From the NCBI RefSeq assembly GCF_964355755.1, contig NC_092671.1, positions 19,060,001-19,124,000 on the forward strand: a stretch of 64,000 nt of DNA, given 5' to 3'. This stretch comes from Antedon mediterranea (Eukaryota > Echinodermata > Crinoidea > Comatulida > Antedonidae). A program made the translations under genes and the position numbers. Positions 46,240 to 59,449 of this stretch are shown piece after piece (the first letter of the stretch is position 1; the number at the start of each line of letters is the position of its first letter). The notes under the pieces were generated by a model that saw nothing but the letters and a program-made list of their open reading frames with translations, did no database searches and had not been told where the DNA came from.

Positions 46240-49200
46240 AATTCATACACTATATACTGTTCTAAACACCCAACAAAAACAATGTGGGTAGATCTGGAGA
46301 TTTTTTTGTAACTACTGTAGTACAGTCAATATAAAATTAGGTAGTACCGTATAAATATAATGTATTTATTCATGCATTACCGTTTTATACTGTCTTTTTA
46401 TTGCTTGACTTTCATTGTGTTCTGCAACAATTGACAAAATTCGAGTATGGAAATTTGTTCATGGTACACGTCATAAAAAAGGAAATAGTTTAAACAAATC
46501 CTTATTAAAAACGCTTACGTCTAGTACACATGGTGCAATTAAAAATCATAATGTAGTTTCCAACGTACAATTAGAAATACTTTCATAAACTGTATATGAA
46601 ACAGTTATTATTGACGATTTGCGACGCCATATGCATATATATCTAATAATTTCCTTATTAGTATATGAAGAGATAATGTATACGAGTTAAATGGTTTATA
46701 TTATTATCTAAAAGTTTAAGGGTGAAATGCTAGGAGAGAAAAAAGAAAAGAAAAAGAAATGAATTAAGATCTGAAATCATCCAAAAAGAATGAAAAGCCA
46801 TTCATCTATTAAGGCGGTTTCGCTGATGTCCTCTTACTCTTAGATCAGAAATGGCAAGAAATGTGTCAACTACATGAACAAGATCATTAAAAGAAGAATA
46901 TTCTATTGATGTTATCTGAGAGGAATATTATCGCCACTTTTGCAACCACCAGTTGAAGTGACATTAAGTGAAGTTGTGTGAAGTAATTGCGCGCAGCACA
47001 GGAATTAGCAGCATGATGGAGGGCATGATGGGCGTTAATGCATCAGCTATAAAATCTTAATGCATCATCCCTTTTTAGAATTTACTCTTCTATATACCAC
47101 GTTGCTTTTTCGATTTGTAGGCCTACCTGTAATAAAACATTAATGATCATAAATATAAAATGTGTGATTTATAATGTTATTTCCCATTACAGTATACAAA
47201 TTTGGTTTAGCAGCCACAGTATTTTTAACTTTGTCGGTTGATCAGCGCCATTTCAAACATTAGCTAAGATTACGAAATGATATATATAATACAATTCCTT
47301 CTAAAACTAATTTTTTCCATTTTCTTAATTTTTAATCTTTCTCAGTTTACTTAATATTTTTGCAATATCTATTTCTGTCTATTTCTTTTTGTATATATAT
47401 ATATGTGTATTATTCACTGTAAACTTGTTGCACATCTCATTGAGACTGTGCCTCTGAATTAAAAGAGATAAAATACAAGTTCAGTTCATCAGTTTTGGTG
47501 GATAGGCTATAGAAGATGTTCACGTGGCAGGTGGGATCGCGCAGCAGACTCTATCACACCATCACACCCTGCATCTTCACCAGATCTTTTCACTTAGTTA
47601 GGCATAATAATAGAGATTTTCACAGAAATAAAGTTTGCAGGTTTTTGGAAATTTGCGATTGCGATCAACATACTTTGAACACACATTTTTTATTCACGAA
47701 CGTTGCAACTGGTCTCAAAATCAAATGAGCGGCACATACTAACTTTACTTAAAAGTACACGTCGGACCATGTTGAATATTTTATTCAGTTCTTATTGAAA
47801 CAAAATGTACAAATTTAATTTTGCTTAATATACAAATTGGAAAAATAATGTTTTAAACACAAATGATTTAGTAGTTTATGGCCTAAAATAATCTAATATA
47901 AAGTTACCTAATAAATTCAATACTTAAATGACTATAAGCCAAAGTATTACACATTAAAACTTTAAAGTTATATCATCGTAACGCGAATACGTGGATGCAA
48001 CATGTGCAAGCTGGTGCGGCTGACGATTGTTTGAAAAAATTCATTTAGGTTTTAGCATTTTATCGCGTTGTTCTAATAATAAATACAATAACAAGCCTAG
48101 AGTTTCGGATTAAATTTAGAAGGCTGCTTTCGAAGTACCTGTATACGTACTACTATTGTATACGTTCACTTTCCGAAAGCTCCATATTGTCTGTGGTCAA
48201 CCGACCCTAGCTAAACGATATAAGACTACAATATGTTTGTTTCTTCTTTCTATTTTGTCTCTTCAATAACTACCCCTACTATATTGAATTTAATTCAATT
48301 ATATATAGTGTAATAGTGTTTTTTAACGGCTATGTAACTAACTCTATTCTAAAATTTATTTAACAGTGATGTAATCAAGGCAATATAACCATGTTAGATT
48401 GGCTTGATGTAACTAACTCTATTATGCAATTCATTCTTAATAACCCTTAATAACATAAAATACATACTTATATCAAAAATACACCAAAGGGTAAAATTCT
48501 ACCAATTATATACACAATACATACTCAAATGTTGGAATGTTGCAAAATAAGATACGCGACCACTACCTAATGTGATATTTGTTCCTGAATGTCAGTAAAA
48601 TGCAACACCTTTAAATGCATAACTACAGTAAGACGACATTTTTTTCATTTGTGTTGCCTACGTTTTATACATAACTACTATTTTAACACATTCACTAATC
48701 TACACAATATCAATCCTCACAGTTAATCTTTTAATGCTTTCAGAGAAACTAGAACTGAATTTGCCATACATAACAATATTCTTACATCAAACAAAAGAAA
48801 TTAGAAGATTCATTATAGAACTATAGGATAACCATTTATGCTGTCTTTGTTGAAAATAATATTTTCACACGTCAAATCAAATAAATGGTTATCCTTATAG
48901 TTCTATAATGAAAATCTTATAATCTCTTTTAGATTTTGTAAGAAAAATGTATCTATTTATCGCGGATCGTTATTATCGTAGTGTGTGCAGCCTTAAGAGT
49001 GGCCATATTCGCCCATCACAATTCGGCAAATGGAGACACTTAGCATTAACTAATTCTACCACTGTAGTATTCAATCAATACAAACCGAAATACTATAGTT
49101 GTTACCTATTACAATGTTTCGAATCCTTTGCACCCACCTTTCTTTTATAGAAAAACATTTTTTTAAATATTTTCAAATGTTCCAAATGAATCAAATTAAA

Positions 49201-49760
49201 TTGTTACCCAGCTAAATGTGACAATATAAAAATATAAATTAATATAGCATTTATATAAACAGTACCCAAGAAAAGTGGAATAGCATTTTCCACAAATTCT
49301 ATACTGCTATACTGCAATCTGCAAGAATAGCCACAATACTACTGTATTTACATTATTTATTTTATTTTGTTGGTTCCTTTTTAGGCCATGTTTCCCCAGT
49401 CAAAAATCAACCGATAATTAAGCTGATAAGGCTCCTGTGGAAACAGAGTTTAACAGATTCCACTCGAGAAAAATAAACAGAGAATTATCTAATTCAAATC
49501 AGATATTCTATAACATTTGACCTGAAGGACAAATTATTGCATTGTGATTGAGCGCTTGGTGTTACGGGTAATGATTGATCATGGGCACTTGATTTTTTAT
49601 TAATTATTGGTGAAAACATTTTCATCATTTTTGTTAAGGTTGCAGAAACACGACCTATACTTGATATTACACTCTTCTGTTTTTGTTACTTCTTTCTGCA
49701 TGGTCTTGTTATTCTTCTATCGTTTAATGTACAGTAGTTGGTTTTCAACAAAGTTTTTTA
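46240..49760. other. Intergenic, no gene recognised
   Basis: Between the acid phosphatase start and the zinc-finger stop. It is AT-rich with no convincing exon. Open frames such as 47516-47728 lack family signals. It contains the acid phosphatase promoter (not resolved) and the inverted repeat at 48805-48918. Confidence 0.5.
48805..48918. repeat. Hairpin-forming inverted repeat, arms about 36 bp
   Basis: AAGATTCATTATAGAACTAT then AGGATAACCATTTA pairs with TAAATGGTTATCCTTATAGTTCTATAATGAA and ATCTT, with one or two mismatches and a loop of about 43 nt. It resembles a tiny MITE; a precursor hairpin RNA is possible but unsupported. Confidence 0.7.
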
Positions 49761-49762
49761 TT

Positions 49763-52700
49763 TTATTGCGTCATTTCCTTTTTTGCCAGTGTGTCTTGAT
49801 TCATTAGTTCATAGACAACTTTCTTATTCAAATGATGTATTTTTGAAAGGTGGTATGGTAGATCAGTCATACTAAAAAGTCCATTGCATACAGGGCATGT
49901 TAAATCAGCTGACAGATCACACATGGACTCCGTTTGAGGCACTGCAGATTCCATTTCTTGTTCCTCCTCAGATTCTTCAATTTGTTTATCAGCATTTTCA
50001 CATCCATGTTTGTGAACATCATCTAACGTTGTGAAAATGAGTTGACAAAGTTTACATGTGTAAGTTTTTTCACAGGTGAAGTCATTGACACTGTTGAGTG
50101 CACATGGATGCGAGGAATCAAGAAATGTCTCCAGGGAAAGTGAGGTTCGTTTGCATTTGTAACAGGTGTATGTTTCACTGTAGTGCAGCTTCTTTTTCTT
50201 TGATACAGAGAGCCTGTTTTTCTTAGGTCTTTCTAAGCATGGATGCATTGATAGATTTGACAGGTTAGGGAAGACTATATGACAGAATGTACACTGGAAA
50301 ACCTCTTCCCTTGTGTACTTTTCTCGAGGAACAGTCTTTTTTTCTTGATCATCTAGTGTGAAGACACTTTGAGCAGTTGTAGGTGCCAGATCATAATTAT
50401 CAGGTTCCTCATCCCCATCACCTTCATCAACTATCAATTCTCCTCTCCATGGAAATTCATCTTGACTAGTGTCATCCTCAGTGTCTTGTCCATCGTTTGC
50501 TTTGTCAACTTCTGATTCTGTAGTTGTTCCTTCTGGTTCCTCATGATTTACTTTAGATTTTGAGTACTGGTATGCCACAGAAACGCCATGTCTTTCTCTT
50601 AGATGTTCATGATAAAGCTCTTGACGTACTTCTATGAAACATACTTGACATTGGATTTTGGCTACTTTGTTTTTTGCAAAATTGCATAATCCATGACACT
50701 GCCTCACATGCCAGCTTAAGGATCCTGAATTATTGTAACTTTTAGAACACTTGTTGCATTTGTATGGTCGCGAGTTGTTATGTATGTTCATATGAGCTTT
50801 TAAATGGTAGTTATAATGAAAAGACTTCTGACAAAGGTGACACTGGTAGTTTCGAATATTCAAGTGAACCTTAAGATGTCTTCGCATTTTGCATTTGTTC
50901 CAGTATGCTCTGGTGCATTTCAGACATTTAAAGACACGATCATTTCCTTGGAGTACAATAGTAAAGTCCTTACCTTCTATAAATTGTCTTGTTGATTCAA
51001 GTTCCACTATTTTCTCATTCTTACTTGATGACGATGATGAATTATTCTCATTCTCTTCATAAGCTTGTTTTGCGAAATCCTTCTTGGTGTTTTGTAGTCC
51101 TACTTGGCGAGAATTTCTTTCTATGTGAAATGATGAATCTGTTGCATCAGAGTCACTATCCTTATCCACTTGTATTATTGCACCATGTTTGTTCCGAAAG
51201 AAAAGAATGATATCAGGAGTACCTGCTTTTGGAGATGAGTTAACTGTCAGATTCTTCTGCATAATGTTATTCCCATCAGTGTCAAATGGAACTTGAGCCA
51301 TTCTGTACCACACAACCCTGAATGTAAATATTATTCTATCTCGTGTAATATTGCAGAGTTGGTCTAAAGATGGAATGCCTAAAAATTGCATAAACTCCGG
51401 ACAACTCAATGTCAAAAAATCTTCAATAGGTTGACTTCTATCGTATTCACGATGTGTTGCTAGGTGGTCTTTTACTCGTTTGATGTTGGTTTTTGAAAGA
51501 TCATGAAAGCACAGTTTACATACATCTATACTATGGCATGAAAATATATGCAATAAAAATCCTCTATTTGTACTGGCTGTTACATGACAGCGAAGACAAT
51601 GGAGAGAATTGGCAAAAGGTAACCGTTCTAGTCGAATCTCTTTAATGGATTCTTGAATCAACCATCTTCTAATCGGACTGTTGTATCCAGACTTAGGACT
51701 CACTTGGTCTATGTCTGCTTGCAGGCCTGATGTACTTTGGCATGTGCTTAGTTTTGAACTTGAGACAGTGTCCTGGTCTTTTCCAGATACTGATTGAGAA
51801 ATTGTATACATGGATTTAACTGTGTTTGTAGACAGGAGATTTGACGTGGGTGGTTTGGTAATATCATTCTGAACCGATATAATCTCCTTGTTCTCCAATT
51901 GTGCTTTTAATGATGTTAATTCATTTCTAAAAAAATAAAATTTAATTATTATATTATATTAAATAGCTTGAAGAAACACATATTGTTAATATTGCAATGA
52001 CGCACATTGTGGATTTTTTATTTAAAAAAATTGAATTTATTTTAACCATAGTCAAACAACACATAAAATATAATCAATGTCCAAAGGTCCTAGTTCATCG
52101 GAAATCAAAAGTGCCCGAATAAATATACCTACCTGTTTTCTTCTTCACTGGCATCATCTGCAATTTTACCTCTGGGTAATATATCTTCATGAGAAGACAT
52201 CACCATAAGAGCTTCAGATTCCAGATGTTTTTGACCAGAAAGGATCTCTATCCATATCTCATTACCTTTCATGGTCACTTGTCTTATAATAAGATCATCT
52301 TCAAATTTGTCCTTATGAGAAAATGCATCAACAAGAGCGTAATGCACAACAAGATCATCTAAAATGAATTTCTCATTAGTAATACAGCTTAAGCCATCCA
52401 GCTGCGAAACATCAATGGTTTTACATATATCATGAAGACTTTGACAGACATTCTCTTCAAGTTCCCAAGAATCAATGTTATGAATATCTTTCATGTGGTT
52501 CACAATGTTGTTACTAATTTTAAGTGGTTCAGCAGTGAAAGAGCAGATTTTGCAGATTAAGTTAGAATGATCACTAAATAGATGACTGATCAGGCCAATA
52601 TTACTTAGGGCATTGACACCACATTTATAACAAACAGGCCGTGGTTTACGAACATCTATTGTTGAATCATTCTTGCCAGTAAAACTCCGAAAATCATTTG

Positions 52701-55046
52701 AACAGTTCATTTCACTCGTAGACTCATTTTGTGAAGAGCCACTACCTGAATCAACAGTAAATCTTGGCTTTGTAATCATCTTAGAATCCAAAATTTGACG
52801 CACCGTCTGTGAACTTGGAAAAATTTGAATACTAGATCTTGGTAGTATTGAAGACTGACCTGAGGTAAAAACAGCAGTGTTTGAAGTTGGTGGTGGCTGA
52901 GAAACAGACATGTTAGATTGCTGTGGTAATTGACCCAGAATAAGTGGGTTCTGAAAAGCAGAAGTGCTTGGTACTGGCTTGGGTTTCAGTGTTGGTAGTT
53001 GTTTAGCACCTTTCTTATATGTAACATTTATGGTCTGTGGGTTGGGTATTCCAAGACCTTGTATACCCCCGATGCAACCTTCAATTCCAGCAATACTTTG
53101 GAAATTCTGATAACTATTATCCATTAATCTTTTCAGAGTTTCATACTTCTCTGGATGGTCAGTCAATATATGTTTAAGCTGTCTCTTTTGTGATTTACCA
53201 AAATCTTCATTACAGTTGACAACTGGACATGTATGCGTCGGATGCTGAACGCCAATCGCCTTAAGAACTCTACAAACAGAACTCAGTTGATGACTCTTTT
53301 TAATCATGTGTGTTTTTAGGGAAAGTATGTCAAAGAAAACGGTAAGTGATGGGCATATTGGGCATTTGTAGTAAGTAATATCATCAAAGCAAAAACTTGA
53401 ACAATCTCTTGGAGCTGCAAGCGCTGGTTGAGCCATGATTGTAGTTATAGGAATTGAAGGTTTTCTGTTAACCTTCACGGTCATTTTCATTTTTGGTGGA
53501 TCAACATTTTTGGTGATAGTTACAAATCTATTATCTTTGATTGAAGTCTGTATGTCTGGAGAGTCTCTAGTTCGAAAGAAACTATGCCACTTGTCATTCA
53601 CCTGGACTATTAGGCTGTATCTAGTCTCCTTTTTAGTTTCATTCTCTTGACAAAATACATTAATTTGGCATAATTTTCTTACATATAAAAATGTGTCGGT
53701 GTGCTCCCTAATTAGGTGTTTACAAAAATCTTCAATACTTCCTTCGATAGCTGCTTGGCATGTGTCAACAGGACAATATTGTTCATTTGACATTAGCAAT
53801 TCTTGTAAAAGTTCTTGTGCATCTGGCATCATTTTCCCATTCTCCTTGTGGAATGGTTCGTCAAAATGCTGCTGAAGCCAATATTTATGTAGAAAAACTT
53901 GCTGGGAATTGCACAATGGACAATGAAAAACCCAAAAATTGATTTTATGTAATAAAAATTTCTCTAAATTGGATGGTACTTTGAGAGCGTATTCATAAAT
54001 GTTGCTTGATTCCTCATCTTCTTCAATGACTTCTTTCTTAATGTCATCTGGACCAAGTATGATTGCCTCTTGTTCTTCTGGATGACCCTCTTTCAGAAAG
54101 AGTGTATTCTCATTCCATTGATTGATGACAGCATATCCTTGATCATCAACTTCCTCTTTCACTTCCATAATCAATGGCATTTCCTCACCCATATCACTGA
54201 AATGAATCCCACTTTCAATTGCAGATTCTGAGCCTTCATCTTCATCGGTTTGTGGAAAGAATTCATCTTCTTCATCTGCCTCTTGAAATGACACATGTTC
54301 AGATGGGTCATCTTCAACTGAATTGGCTTCTGAATACAGCAGTATACGTTCATATTCTGGATCTATCACTTCCTCTTTAATTAAAACAACTCCTGGATTT
54401 CTTTTGATTAAATCATGGTCTTGAATTTCTGAAAAATTAAACAAAATAGAGATTACATACAGTATTGTATATCTGCTGCCCTACCAAATTTTAAGATATA
54501 ATATATCTTAAAATTTGGTAGGGCATCATAATATTATTATGATGGTTCACAGTTCTTCAGTATATGGCCAACCTATGTTTGGATCTTTGAACAACAGTTT
54601 TCACAGTTTTGCCTAATTACAAAGTGGTTGTACAGATAAAAAACTAAACTAAAAATAAAGTAGAAATTAAATTAAAAGCTAGTCTATGTTAGTCTGTGTC
54701 CAACCTGTTCCACCCAATGGTAAATGACCAAATTTAAATGTTGTTTCCAAAAATACCGGTTTTAAAAACTAGTTTCTGTGGAGCAATTTTCTTTTTTATA
54801 GAACTGATTTTGCAGAAAACCGTTCTTTTGAAATTTTTTGGCAGAAATAGGCCCTACTGTACAGTACATTTAACAAACCCAACAATAATTGTTGTAAATG
54901 TCTTTCTTACCTCCATTAACCGATTCATCTTGAGTGTTGTCCTCTGATTCCTCTAACGCTCCTGAAGCTGTATTTGCCTTCTTTGTTTCTGGGTGTTTAG
55001 AGTGAGTGTGTTTTGATTTGCGTTTTCTTGATTTTTTCTTCTTTTT
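49763..55046 (-). CDS. Large C2H2 zinc-finger protein, three 3' exons
   Basis: Exons 54911-55046, 52133-54428 and 49763-51926 join in frame (GT-AG) to give 1531 codons plus stop; the true start lies upstream. The first part is strongly basic (KKKKKSRKRKSKH, a likely nuclear signal). The middle exon is acidic with three SUMO-type sites (LIKEEVIDPE, EVKEEVDD, DIKKEVIEE) and scattered divergent C2H2 fingers (e.g. HCPLCNS, CPVDTCQ, YKCPICP, CPVVNCN, CYKCGVN). The last exon has a canonical tandem run of three fingers (FKCLKCTRAYWNK..., YQCHLCQKSFHYN..., YKCNKCSKSYNNS...), an Asp/Glu-rich spacer, and further fingers at the end (FQCTFCH, YTCYKCK, YTCKLCQ, LTCPVCN). A nuclear nucleic-acid-binding role is likely; I cannot name an orthologue. 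A THAP exon at 61571-61984 may be its 5' end. Confidence 0.88.
54478..54544. repeat. Perfect 23-bp palindrome with 1-nt centre plus a second small palindrome
   Basis: 54478-54500 (GCCCTACCAAATTTTAAGAT...) is the exact reverse complement of 54502-54524, with a single A between. It runs directly into CATCATAAT-ATT-ATTATGATG (54524-54544). It lies in the intron between the zinc-finger exons ending at 54911 and starting at 54428. Confidence 0.85.
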
Positions 55047-55129
55047 CTGTAAAAAAAATTGTGAAATGTGAAAACAATAAAACACAACAGTAAAGATATA
55101 TCTGAATTTATTCCACTTCATTCAATTAA

Positions 55130-57030
55130 CCGGCTAAATGGATTTCAGAGGTCATTAAGGTCATACATACTGTACGTTTGACGTGTTGACTCAAATCATA
55201 AACTCCCCATTGTTTTACTGACTACTATCTACTATGCAAATTACAGTTAAACTGAGAAGACATAAGACTGCAATTAAGAAACAACACTGGGATGAATATT
55301 CATGAGGTGCCTGATCAGCTAAGTCGCAGTTACAGACAGCTACAGTTGAATGTTATAATAGAATGTTTTGTTGGCACACAGAACCACCTTTGGTAAGGAC
55401 AAGTAAAATTGGTAAGGACAAGTCAAATATCTGCCAAATATGGGACCCAGTTTTGGTTATTTATGACCACACCTACTACTTTACCTGCATTATTTCTATT
55501 GGGTGAACACTTTTGTGGGTGATACCTGACCTCCAACCTACAGGTATATCTAGACAATTTGAGTATAAATTTGTTCATTCATCAAATTAATTATCTGGAA
55601 ACAGTAGAAACTTCACAAAAAGTAAGGTGTTATAGAGAGTGTCTATTAAAAGAAAATGGAAAATATGAAACTACTAACAAAAATATCGCAGAGAAAGCGA
55701 TCAAAAGAGATTCTCTAATACACCTAAAAGTTTGCCAAAATTGAGATTTTCCCAGCGAGAAAATAGGAGATGTCACAGAGCTCATACTGTAGAAGAAAGA
55801 TTGAGACAAATATAGAACAAAATATTTTGTGTAAAGTCTTGGTAAAGCAGTTGGGCATGCAAAAAAGAATCTTCCTCCGACTTCCATACAATGGATGGTA
55901 GCAATATGTGCACACTATTTATGCACTTGAGCCATTTTTGACCACGTATATCTTTTAAACTATTCATTTTGTTACTTTGAATGTTGCAGAAATTAATTCA
56001 GGGCCAAAAATTGTCTAAAATTGAATGTATTGAAAGCACTAGGAGATAAAATACTGAAATTATGATCTTCCGAAAATTGACGATAGCACGTTTTACATTG
56101 AAATTGCTAGAAATATACACAAAACGCCTTCATTCCATAGTCATATTTGGACATGAAGGAATAAAGACACCAAACTGGTATATGCATTGATGAATTTATA
56201 TGATGAGTTTCAACTTTGGGAATAATTGCCCACAAGGTCAAAGTTCAAAACGAAAAAGTAATGATTTTTTATATTTTGTGTCCCGAGTGACTTTTTGATG
56301 CGCAGGATGAATTTTTAATATGATGAACTTTTTTGTATGGATACATTTAGCACCATATATTAACATTGTATAGAAAAAAATCAATTTAAAAATGTATTTT
56401 CATATTTAAAGGGGTAAAAATTGCCGAAACTGTTTGCAACAAAATAAATTGGGGTCTCTAGGGACCGAAATCTCTGAAAATAATTGAGATACAGCCATTT
56501 TTTTTTAATATCTATATTTTTAATCTATGATCAAAATTATGTTAGTGTATCAATATTCAGCTTATTAGCTTTAATAGTTTTTAAAATATGGCTAATTAAA
56601 AATGTAACTTTACAAAAAGGTAATTTATTAAGACCAAAAATTCTACAGACGACACATTTTCAAATGGCCATAACTTTGTAACGACTTGGAGTTGGCAACT
56701 GAAATTGTTGGTGTGTTCGTGAGACATATAGTTGCATATTATATGAAAGTTTCAAGAAAATCTGAGGGGGTACCCAGCCATGATTTTCAGAAAATTTGTT
56801 GAGTTGGCATAGAATGACCCATGAACAATAAAAAAAAATATATATTTTTTGTGTTGAGTCCGTAATCAAATCTTAATTCGATATTTTATCATTCAAATCG
56901 ACAATTTGGGTCGGGAAGCGATTTTTTATTTCGTACAGAAGTTGGGGCCCCTTATGTGAAAGATAGTTAAGTTCATAAATATAACTAAACCTAACCCTCT
57001 AGATAATCTCTCTCACTATAAAGTAAAAAG
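55130..57030. other. No gene recognised
   Basis: AT-rich. Open frames around 55560-55970 are mutual shadows without family signals. If the THAP exon belongs to the zinc-finger gene, this is intron. Confidence 0.4.
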
Positions 57031-57036
57031 AACTTG

Positions 57037-57115
57037 TTCATCGGATTCGAACCCAATACATCGACATGTAAAGTCCATAGCCTAATCTACTCGACTACAC
57101 AGACAGCTCGACCTT
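57037..57115 (-). repeat. tRNA-like sequence (SINE head or tRNA pseudogene)
   Basis: On the minus strand, TGTAGTCGAGTAGATTAGGC (A-box region) is followed by TTGGGTTCGAATCCGATGAA, which has a perfect B box GGTTCGAATCC. The acceptor stem is not closed. AT-rich repeat-like sequence surrounds it. Confidence 0.5.
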
Positions 57116-57119
57116 TGTA

Positions 57120-58770
57120 TTAGCGAATTGTTAGCTCATTTATAACGTAGCTTATGGACATGATTAATGAATATTCATTCATATTTTGTGACGTCTCATG
57201 AGGGATCCCCAATTTATGTACGAAAATTTGTATATTCGAAATATCGTGGCCGGGAAAAGTAAACTTTTATTATACTTAAAGGCCAGGTGCGGGCAAAAAA
57301 TTTCTATTGATCATACATTCCAATAATTATCGATCTATAGTTTCCCCTATGTTTCATAATTTTTGGGATTTTATTTGTGTTACACAAGCTTGTTGAAAAT
57401 AAGCACTTTCTTATCAGTGTGGGGATAGTTCAAATTACACAGTAAAATCTCTATTCTTTTGTACACAAATTTTGTAAATAGAGAGGCATTTTAAAAAGCT
57501 ATGAAAAATAAACAGTGTGGTAAAAAATGTTATCAGATGACTAAATATAATATAAATTTCTGATATTTTTATTCAACTTCAGCTTTTTATTTTCATGCTA
57601 TAGCAAAAATTATTCACTGTATATCCACCATCTTTTTTCACCGTCTAGGGAGTCACCAGACATGTTATTACATTAGGTTAACCTAACTACTGAAAAAAAG
57701 TCTTTCTGTTTTTTATGGAAGAATTTTGCCAAATTTTGTATTTGACCATATTAAGGGAAATTCATGTTTTTTCGTCTCGATTTCTGTTACAAATATTTGA
57801 TTTATGTACAATTAACCAGATATTATATTTAAAATTCATGCCTGTACCTGAGCTTTAATAATCATGCCATGTAAATTACAAAAGTAGCAAGTACATAACT
57901 AATCTCCCATAGAAAAAAATTGCAAAATATCAAAACCAGTGAAATAAAAATAAAATGTAAATGAATAACCGTAATTCGTGTTTCCGCAGCAATGTGTTTT
58001 TCATTCGATTTTTGTCCACTTTTTTTTTTATCTCTACGTATTAAATAATTAATACACCACGAAAAACACACAAAATAATATAGTTTGGCATTGTTATACT
58101 TTCGTTATGTGTTTGCGCGCATCATCTAATTTACACAGCACAATTTTTATTTAGCATCTCTTGTTTTCCAGTCAAAAGTAAAGTCTAAAGTTCCATATCC
58201 ACTATACTATTGTTTTAATTTTTTAGCCTACATATATTGAAGTGAAGGAATACTGTATAACGAACCAATGGCCAAATTTTATTTGTGATACAATTTGTTT
58301 TTATTTTAATAATTTGTCAAAAGTACTTTTATCAAAGTGCGCTGTACAGTACTTGCCCATGCAAAGTATATAACAACACATTAAGGCAGAAAAAGACTGT
58401 GCGGAGCACGGGTTACTGCTATTCAATAATAATTCAGGGTATTTTAAAGAAGTTGAGGAGATCGTTTAAATTTATTTCTGAAAAGACGACATATCTTGTC
58501 AGAATCCAAGTTGTAAAGATGGTGAGATGTCACTGATGTCACTCAGAGAATGCCACTCTCAAATATCTACTGATTCATTTAGATAAACCTGTCTACTGTT
58601 CTTTAAGATCAGCCTTTGGAAGCCTATCAAGCCCATATGTTATGTGTACCATGAAAATGTGAATTTTCTTTTGCAAGTTGTGAAAACTACAACAAAGTGT
58701 GAACAGTTGTAGAAGATAGTTGCAGTTTATTGAATCTTAGCTTGCATGCTACAGGGCTGTGATGCCTGTT
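57120..58770. other. No gene recognised
   Basis: AT-rich sequence with no exon-like frame. The stretch near 57280 (AAAGGCCAGGTGCGGGCAAA) looks like part of a dispersed repeat, but I found no second copy in this window. Confidence 0.4.
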
Positions 58771-58779
58771 CAATCAAAA

Positions 58780-59440
58780 TTCAATGAAATTCTCTAATTC
58801 TCAAGCATGGACTATCGTATGGCATCAGTGGATTTCTGTGGAAAGCCACATGGAAAAGATTCTGGGACACTTTCAGAGTGTATTGATCTGCTACGGCAAC
58901 AAGTTCCCGCCTTTCTGGTTCATACCTTTCTGAAATGACTACAGAGTGCAGTATTTGAAGCACACAAGAAGATTGTCAAGTGAAGTACTGGCTGTTGTGC
59001 AAATTGATTTTTTAGAAAAATGTTCAATAATGCATCAAAATGAAATACAAATTGGCCACTGGAATCATAAACTGGTTACCATCTTCACTTGCTGCACACA
59101 TGCTGGAGAGAAAGTTCATTCATATACAATTGAAAGCAATCATGGGAAATTAGGGTTTCCAAATACTTGGACTTAATAATTAGGGATCACCAAATCTGTA
59201 TTTTACAGTGATGGTATTGTTTGAAAATATAACTCATTTTAAAGATGATTATAGAACCACATGTACATGAAATGTCTTTGCAACATCTCATGATAAAGGT
59301 GTGGTGGATCGCATAGGTGGTCTTGTGAAGAGCATGGTACATTCAAAGAAAAAAAGTTGAAACTATGAAAGGCATAAATATATCTACATTTTAGAGAGAT
59401 TGAAAAAGATAAAGCCAAAATGGATAGTCGTCCCAAGTAC
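58780..59440 (+). pseudogene. Decayed gene of an uncharacterised, probably transposon-linked family
   Basis: In the frame 58946-59176 the residues VQIDFLEKCSIMHQNEIQIG, HWNHKLVTIF and CCTHAGEKVHSY match a pattern I recall from uncharacterised multi-copy invertebrate proteins (VQVDFxENxTxxxQDEIQxAHWxHxQVTLF). Further on, in other frames, LFENITHFKDDYR and ATSHDKGVVDRIGGLVKSMV match the later ATSHGKGxVDGIGGTVKR block of the same family. Frame changes and a stop between the blocks show it is dead. The family assignment is from memory. Confidence 0.55.
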
Positions 59441-59449
59441 TGTACACAC

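Noticed and set aside
47516-47728. 70-codon open frame
   Set aside because: No recognisable motif, no splice context and composition no different from neighbouring intergenic sequence.
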